Shown: in pieces, positions 35,131-39,407 of the stretch
Layout of the letters: the number at the start of each line of letters is the position of its first letter
Numbering within the stretch: the first letter of the stretch is position 1
DNA from: Chitinophagaceae bacterium
GTDB lineage: Bacteria; Bacteroidota; Bacteroidia; Chitinophagales; Chitinophagaceae
Assembly (NCBI GenBank): GCA_019247775.1
Contig: JAFBAN010000019.1
Span: 1-39,407, forward strand
DNA length: 39,407 bases
Direction: 5' to 3'
Notes under the pieces: model-generated
Told to the model about the DNA's origin: nothing
What the model saw: only the letters and a program-made list of their open reading frames with translations
The model's database searches: none
Program-made: the position numbers and the translations under genes

Positions 35131-35303
35131 TCCTCCGTCGGTAATGGTACAGTTTGAATTTTTAACCGCGAAGACGCTGGGGCGCGAAGCAACGCGAAGA
35201 AAAAACCGCCGGCGGCAGCCCCTGTGCGTGTCATTGCGTCCTAGCGTCTTTGCGGTTAACCTGGCCTCGATATTCAAACTGTACTATTATTCCTCCGTCG
35301 GTA
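35131..35303. repeat. Stem element H5 flanked by 13-bp direct repeats
   Basis: Perfect direct repeats tcctccgtcggta occur at 35131-35143 and 35291-35303. Between them lies a 147-bp inverted-repeat element (35144-35290). Its ends are ggtacagtttgaat and attcaaactgtac, and its inner arms are taaccgcgaagacgct and agcgtctttgcggtta. No ORF is inside. The layout is that of a small non-autonomous insertion with a target duplication. The right-hand repeat touches the -7 box of the phosphatase gene. Confidence 0.8.
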
Positions 35304-35309
35304 TCTTTG
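35302..35309 (+). promoter_or_regulatory. -7 box of the acid phosphatase gene
   Basis: TATCTTTG, an exact match, lies 27 bases before the ATG at 35337 and supports that start over the open frame from 35250. Its -33 region would fall within element H5. Confidence 0.65.
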
Positions 35310-35336
35310 CAACGAACTCTTATCAAATCTCATCCG

Positions 35337-36113
35337 ATGAAACAACGCCTGCTATTTGCTATGCTGTTGCTGGGCTCGGCCGCAGCTGCCCAGGAAAAAC
35401 CTGTGTTCGTAAATGATCAGAAATTATTGCCGGTACTCTGGCAGCAGCATGCCGCTGAATACCGGGCGCTTTGTTACCAGGCTTTCAATATCGCGGCTTT
35501 GCGGCTGAATGAAGCGCTTAAGCATAGAAAAGGACGCCCTGCCATCATCACCGATCTCGATGAAACCATTCTCGACAACAGCTACAGTGAAGCGCGTTCA
35601 CTTCGGGAAGGCACCGGCTATTCGCAGGCCGGTTGGAAGCAATGGACCGACAGATCGGATGCCACCGCAGTTCCCGGCGCCGTTGCGTTTCTGCAGCTGG
35701 CGAAAAGCAGGGGCGTTGCCATTTTCTATATCAGCAACCGCGATACCACCGAACTCCAAAGCACCCTGCTCAACCTGCGCAAGCTGCAACTACCCGATGC
35801 CGAGCTTTCGCATATGCTGTTCCTGAAAACGACCTCGTCCAAGGAAGCCCGCCGTCAGCAAATAATGAACAGGTACAATGTGATCATGCTGCTTGGCGAT
35901 AACCTCAACGATTTTACCGCGGCGTTCGAAAAAGGCAATATCGAAAACCGGTTCGCTGAAACCGATAAAGTCCGGGCCGAATGGGGACGCAGGTTCATCG
36001 TACTTCCCAATAGCACCTATGGCGAATGGGAAAATGCCCTGAGCGAATACCGGAGGGGGCTCACCAAATTCCAGAAGGATTCGATCTACAGAACCCTGCT
36101 GAAAGCGTACTAG
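35337..36113 (+). CDS. Class C acid phosphatase, e(P4)-like
   Basis: A 258-residue secreted HAD-superfamily phosphatase. The signal peptide (residues 1 to about 19, KQRLLFAMLLLGSAAAAQ) lacks a lipobox Cys, so unlike e(P4) it is probably a soluble periplasmic protein. The catalytic DLDETILDN begins at D73 with D73 and D75 as nucleophile and acid. YISNRD (131-136) and GDNLNDF (187-193) complete the DDDD-type site. Family members hydrolyse phosphomonoesters including nucleotides such as NMN. The frame is open to 35250, but the -7 box at 35302 and the signal peptide select the ATG at 35337. Confidence 0.92.
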   Translation: MKQRLLFAMLLLGSAAAAQEKPVFVNDQKLLPVLWQQHAAEYRALCYQAFNIAALRLNEALKHRKGRPAIITDLDETILDNSYSEARSLREGTGYSQAGWKQWTDRSDATAVPGAVAFLQLAKSRGVAIFYISNRDTTELQSTLLNLRKLQLPDAELSHMLFLKTTSSKEARRQQIMNRYNVIMLLGDNLNDFTAAFEKGNIENRFAETDKVRAEWGRRFIVLPNSTYGEWENALSEYRRGLTKFQKDSIYRTLLKAY

Positions 36114-36156
36114 CAGCTGGAAGCCAGCTCTATAAAAATATTTTTTCTGCCGATCG

Positions 36157-36189
36157 AATTAAAATTTTAGATTTGCCTAAATTTTAATT
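36157..36189. promoter_or_regulatory. Dyad over the -7 box of the TonB receptor gene
   Basis: aattaaaattttag (36157-36170) and ctaaattttaatt (36177-36189) are inverted with one base of slippage. The centre contains TAGATTTG (36168-36175), an exact -7 box, 27 bases before the ATG. The core TTTTAG-n6-CTAAAT resembles DtxR/MntR-type metalloregulator operators. A repressor bound here would cover the promoter; regulator identity is inference. Confidence 0.5.
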
Positions 36190-36202
36190 TCGAATAGCGG
36201 GT

Positions 36203-38665
36203 ATGAAATGGATGGTGTATGCCGTTACGGCGCTTTTATTCTCTACGGCAGAAGCCCAGCAGATAAATGAGCGGCCTTGTTATACCGGTACGGTGATCTC
36301 CTCCCCCGGCAACATTGCATTGCCGGCCGCTGTTATTCATGTTATCAACACCAAAGAACAATTCCTGTGCGATAGCTTCGGCCGCTTCCGGTTTTACAAA
36401 CAGCCGGGCCGGTACCTGATACGCATCAGTCATACCGGCTATGCCGACCAGCTCAAAGAGATCATACTTCCGGGCGAAGGAAATATTCAGCTGCTGCCCG
36501 CCAGGCAGATGCTGGAAGCGGTAGTGGTAACTGCTGTGGCTGGCGCTACCCGCATTAAACGGACGCCGGTATCGATAGCCATCGTTACCCAGAAAGAAAT
36601 GACCCGCACTACCAGTTCCAATGTGATCGATGCCGTGCTGAAAGCGGTGCCGGGTATCAGCGCTATTACCACCGGCCCCAATATCAGCAAACCCCTGATC
36701 CGTGGCCTCGGCTATACAAGGGTGCTCACGCTATACGACGGCCTGCGGCAGGAAGGCCAGCAATGGGGTGATGAACACGGCGTGGAGATCGACCAATATG
36801 GTATTGCACGTGCCGAGATCGTTAAAGGACCAGCCAGCTTGATGTACGGTTCAGACGCCATCGCAGGCGTCGTGAACCTGATACCGGGATTGCCAGCAAG
36901 CAAAGACCAAAAAATACATGGTGATGCGATCACAGAATACCAATCCAATAACGGAATGTATGGGCTGACTGCTTCCATCGGCGCTCACCCGGAAAATTCC
37001 TTATGGAGTATCCGCGCTTCACATAAATCCGCCGCCAACTATCGCAACCGCATCGATGGCCGGGTGTATAATACCGGGTTTTCAGAAACCAACCTGTCAG
37101 CGTTGATCGGCTGGGAAAAACCAGGCCGCAAAAATTATTTACAGGCGAACCTCTATGACAATTTCCAGGAAATACCCGATGGCAGCCGCGATTCTCTGAG
37201 CCGGCAATTCAGTTACCAGGTACAGGAAGCCGATAGGGACGATATCAGCAACAGGCCGATCGTACCGGCTTCAGATCTTTTCTCGTATGCCATATCCCCG
37301 CTGCACCAACATATCCAGCATTACCGTATTTACCAGAAAGGTACCTACCCGATCGGCAACGGCGAACTGTCTACCCTGTTTGGCTTTCAGCAGAACCGCC
37401 GGCGCGAGTACAATCACCCTACCCTGCCATCACAGGCCGGGCTCGACGTACAGCTCAATACCTGGAATTACGAACTGAAATACAATTTTCAGGAATGGCA
37501 GGGACTGAAGTTCACTTACGGCATCAATGGCATGCTGCAACAGAATATCAACCGGGACGCAACCGATTTTCCGATACCCGATTACAATCTGTTCGATATC
37601 GGCTCTTACCTGCTGGTGAAAAAAGACCTGCGCAAACTTGTACTCACCGGCGGGGTACGGGCAGACAGCAGGCATGTTCACTGGAATAATTTCTACACAC
37701 AAACTGACCCGGCTACCGGCTTTATCAAAAAAGCGAATAGCATGGGCAATACGGGCAGTCTTGCTTTTCCTGCATATGACCGGCAGTTCAGCGGCGTCTC
37801 CGGCAGTTTGGGTATGGTATACAATTTTTCTGACCTGCTTACCGTGAAGGCGAACCTGGCGCGGGGATATCGCTGTCCTTCTATTCCCGAGATCGGTTCT
37901 GATGGATTGGATCCCGGCGCCCGCATCTACTATATCGGCAACCGGCAGTTCAATCCGGAATTCAACTGGCAGTCAGATCTCGGGCTGTTCTTAAATTATC
38001 CTGATGCGGAACTCAGTCTCGAATTTTTCGATAACCGGATCAGCAATTATATTTTTCTGCAGAAATTATATGGACCCAATGGCCAGCCTTTGGAAACAGT
38101 GCCGGGCAATTTTACTTACGCATACCGCCAGGGAAGCGCGCATCTCTATGGCGCGGAAGCCAGCTGGCTCATTCATCCGACACAGATCAGATGGCTTCAT
38201 TTTCAGCAGAGCCTGGCCTGGGTGAACGGGCTTAATACCGACGCGGAACTATTGAAAACAGAGGGCGAGGATGCTAAATACCTTCCGTTGATCCCGCCAT
38301 TCAAAACAAACAGCCGCTTAAAGTTCAGTGCAGGCAATACAAAAAAAGACGCCGATGACTATTTCCTGCAATTGGAACTGGAAACTTCCGCCACACAACA
38401 CCATTTTTATGCGGTGGACAATACCGAAACCGCCACTGCCGGCTATGTATTGCTCAACCTGGGCGCAGGTATCAGTTTCCGCAACCGCAAGGATGTTGCC
38501 TTTTGCAGCCTTAGCCTCAGCGTGAATAATGTTTTCGATGCAGCCTATCAATCGCATCAGAACCGGTTGAAATATTTTGAATATTACCGCCAATCGCCCA
38601 ACGGAAGCGCGGGCATCTACAATATGGGCCGCAATATTGCCGTGAAAGCAGTTTTCAACTGGTAA
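36203..38665 (+). CDS. TonB-dependent outer membrane receptor
   Basis: An 820-residue receptor importing a ligand across the outer membrane using TonB energy. Signal peptide 1 to about 19. A carboxypeptidase D-like regulatory domain spans about 24-105. The plug domain (about 118-232) has LIRGLG, VLTLYDGLRQEGQQWGDEHG (173-192) and IVKGPASLMYGSDAIAGVVNLI (206-227). A beta-barrel follows, closing with an aromatic C-terminal residue (VFNW). The substrate is not evident; a metal or metal chelate is suggested by the operator-like dyad upstream. The convergent partial gene at 38720 is a paralogue. Confidence 0.93.
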   Translation: MKWMVYAVTALLFSTAEAQQINERPCYTGTVISSPGNIALPAAVIHVINTKEQFLCDSFGRFRFYKQPGRYLIRISHTGYADQLKEIILPGEGNIQLLPARQMLEAVVVTAVAGATRIKRTPVSIAIVTQKEMTRTTSSNVIDAVLKAVPGISAITTGPNISKPLIRGLGYTRVLTLYDGLRQEGQQWGDEHGVEIDQYGIARAEIVKGPASLMYGSDAIAGVVNLIPGLPASKDQKIHGDAITEYQSNNGMYGLTASIGAHPENSLWSIRASHKSAANYRNRIDGRVYNTGFSETNLSALIGWEKPGRKNYLQANLYDNFQEIPDGSRDSLSRQFSYQVQEADRDDISNRPIVPASDLFSYAISPLHQHIQHYRIYQKGTYPIGNGELSTLFGFQQNRRREYNHPTLPSQAGLDVQLNTWNYELKYNFQEWQGLKFTYGINGMLQQNINRDATDFPIPDYNLFDIGSYLLVKKDLRKLVLTGGVRADSRHVHWNNFYTQTDPATGFIKKANSMGNTGSLAFPAYDRQFSGVSGSLGMVYNFSDLLTVKANLARGYRCPSIPEIGSDGLDPGARIYYIGNRQFNPEFNWQSDLGLFLNYPDAELSLEFFDNRISNYIFLQKLYGPNGQPLETVPGNFTYAYRQGSAHLYGAEASWLIHPTQIRWLHFQQSLAWVNGLNTDAELLKTEGEDAKYLPLIPPFKTNSRLKFSAGNTKKDADDYFLQLELETSATQHHFYAVDNTETATAGYVLLNLGAGISFRNRKDVAFCSLSLSVNNVFDAAYQSHQNRLKYFEYYRQSPNGSAGIYNMGRNIAVKAVFNW

Positions 38666-38670
38666 AAAAT

Positions 38671-38703
38671 AAAGGGATACCGGACAGAATCCGGTATCCC
38701 TTT
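38671..38703. terminator. Bidirectional terminator between the two TonB receptor genes
   Basis: A perfect 14-bp stem (aaagggataccgga / tccggtatcccttt) with a 5-base loop, AT-rich on both sides, lies between convergent genes. Confidence 0.9.
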
Positions 38704-38719
38704 GGTCACTGAAAAAAAA

Positions 38720-39407
38720 TTAAGCCGCTTTTTTCAGGTTGTAATTCAGCGGGAAGTCGATCTTGAAAGCAATATTCCTTCCCATATTATAAATGCCGTT
38801 CCTGCCGGTAAAATTTCCGGGATAATCTTCGAAATACTTCAGCCGGTTAAGATGATCCTGGTAGCCGGTATTGAACAGATTATTGCCCATGATGTAAAGG
38901 CTCATCACGATCTTGCCGTCCTTATTGGTAAAACTTCCCCCAACACCGGCATTGAACAAAGTATAACCAGGGGTAGGGGTTTCCGTTCCATAAGCCGAAA
39001 ACACCCGGTTCTGCGCTGCATAGAATTCCAGTTGCGCTTTTATAAATCCTTTCTTGATATGCGCCGACCTGCTGTCGAAGTCCAGCCGCAGTTCAGACAC
39101 CCCATGCAGTGGCGGGATGAATGGAAGATACCGGGTACTGTCAGGCTGTTTGACGCCGTTAACACCCTTGTTATTACCATAAACGACAGAAAGGCTGTTC
39201 TCGAAATGCACCGTCTTCACCGGGTGAAGATCGATATTGAGCTCGGTGCCATAGAGATTGGCCTGGCCCGACTGGAACTTGAAAGTTTCGTTGCCGGCAA
39301 CCACCACAGAATCCCTTCCATTGGCGCCGATCAGCTTCTGGTTATAAATGTAATTGCTGATATGGTTATTGAACAGGTTCAGCTGGATCACCGCATACCG
39401 CGATGAA
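38720..39407 (-). CDS. TonB-dependent receptor, C-terminal part (truncated by window)
   Basis: A frame open from the window edge to a stop at 38720, 229 residues of a beta-barrel C-terminus; the N-terminal part lies beyond 39407. It aligns along its length with the C-terminus of the receptor at 36203-38665. Shared stretches include NxISNYIxxQKLxGxNG, YLPxIPPxxxxSxLxxxF, SLxxxxNNxFxxxYQxHxNRLKYFE and GIYNMGRNIAxKxxF. It ends in a Lys/Ala tail rather than the usual aromatic residue. It shares the hairpin terminator at 38671-38703. Confidence 0.9.
   Translation of the reverse strand, partial: SSRYAVIQLNLFNNHISNYIYNQKLIGANGRDSVVVAGNETFKFQSGQANLYGTELNIDLHPVKTVHFENSLSVVYGNNKGVNGVKQPDSTRYLPFIPPLHGVSELRLDFDSRSAHIKKGFIKAQLEFYAAQNRVFSAYGTETPTPGYTLFNAGVGGSFTNKDGKIVMSLYIMGNNLFNTGYQDHLNRLKYFEDYPGNFTGRNGIYNMGRNIAFKIDFPLNYNLKKAA

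Overview
The window looks like a chromosomal segment of a Bacteroidota bacterium, most likely a member of the Chitinophagaceae or a close relative. Four things point there. Shine-Dalgarno sites are largely absent. Many genes are preceded by the Bacteroidota -7 promoter motif TAnnTTTG. TonB-dependent receptors with an N-terminal carboxypeptidase-like domain are present. The gene set (bifunctional SpoT, DUF4783, DUF2721, haem-binding domain protein, e(P4)-like phosphatase, pheT-zapA-rny block) is typical of the phylum. I see no rRNA or tRNA gene, CRISPR array, prophage or transposase.

Layout. 40-1493 (minus): three small proteins, a BON/SH3b protein, a double-BON lipoprotein and a DUF937-like protein. 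1621-7255 (plus): spoT, purA, a highly charged low-complexity protein and a pabB-type aminodeoxychorismate synthase. 7317-15884 (minus): a housekeeping block read in the order pheT, a ZapB-like coiled coil, zapA, rny, rplS, tatA, gatA and a MltD-like lytic transglycosylase. 16503-23168 (plus): dnaB, a small lipoprotein, rsmE, a GNAT-like protein, dnaX and a Fer4/CDGSH protein. 23243-24906 (minus): SUI1 factor, nadC and DUF4783. 25020-27834 (plus): gpmI, a haem-binding protein and engB. 28033-34558: a DUF458 protein (minus), then a glycan cluster with three glycosyltransferases, a methyltransferase and an MsbA-type ABC exporter. 34643-39407: DUF2721, a class C acid phosphatase, and two convergent paralogous TonB-dependent receptors, the second cut by the window end.

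The genes are mostly housekeeping. The unusual content is intergenic. Three families of inverted-repeat sequence fill most of the gaps. (1) Heptad elements are runs of variable 7-bp words kept in strict 7-bp register, usually with an inverted partner; they occur at 3881, 5854, 15915, 27143, 28599 and 34572. (2) 'Ctctgcgg/ctttgcgg' stem elements lie at 12576, 13379, 20698, 27849 and 35144; the last is flanked by perfect 13-bp direct repeats. (3) REP-like hairpins built from gggctaaagccc and ccccagcctaaaggctgggg lie at 10724 and 19216-19480. Several heptad elements end immediately upstream of, or at, a -7 promoter box, so the -33 region of the next gene lies inside the repeat.

A second recurring pattern is that six genes have a -7-like box followed by exactly four bases and then ATG. 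This predicts leaderless or nearly leaderless mRNAs.
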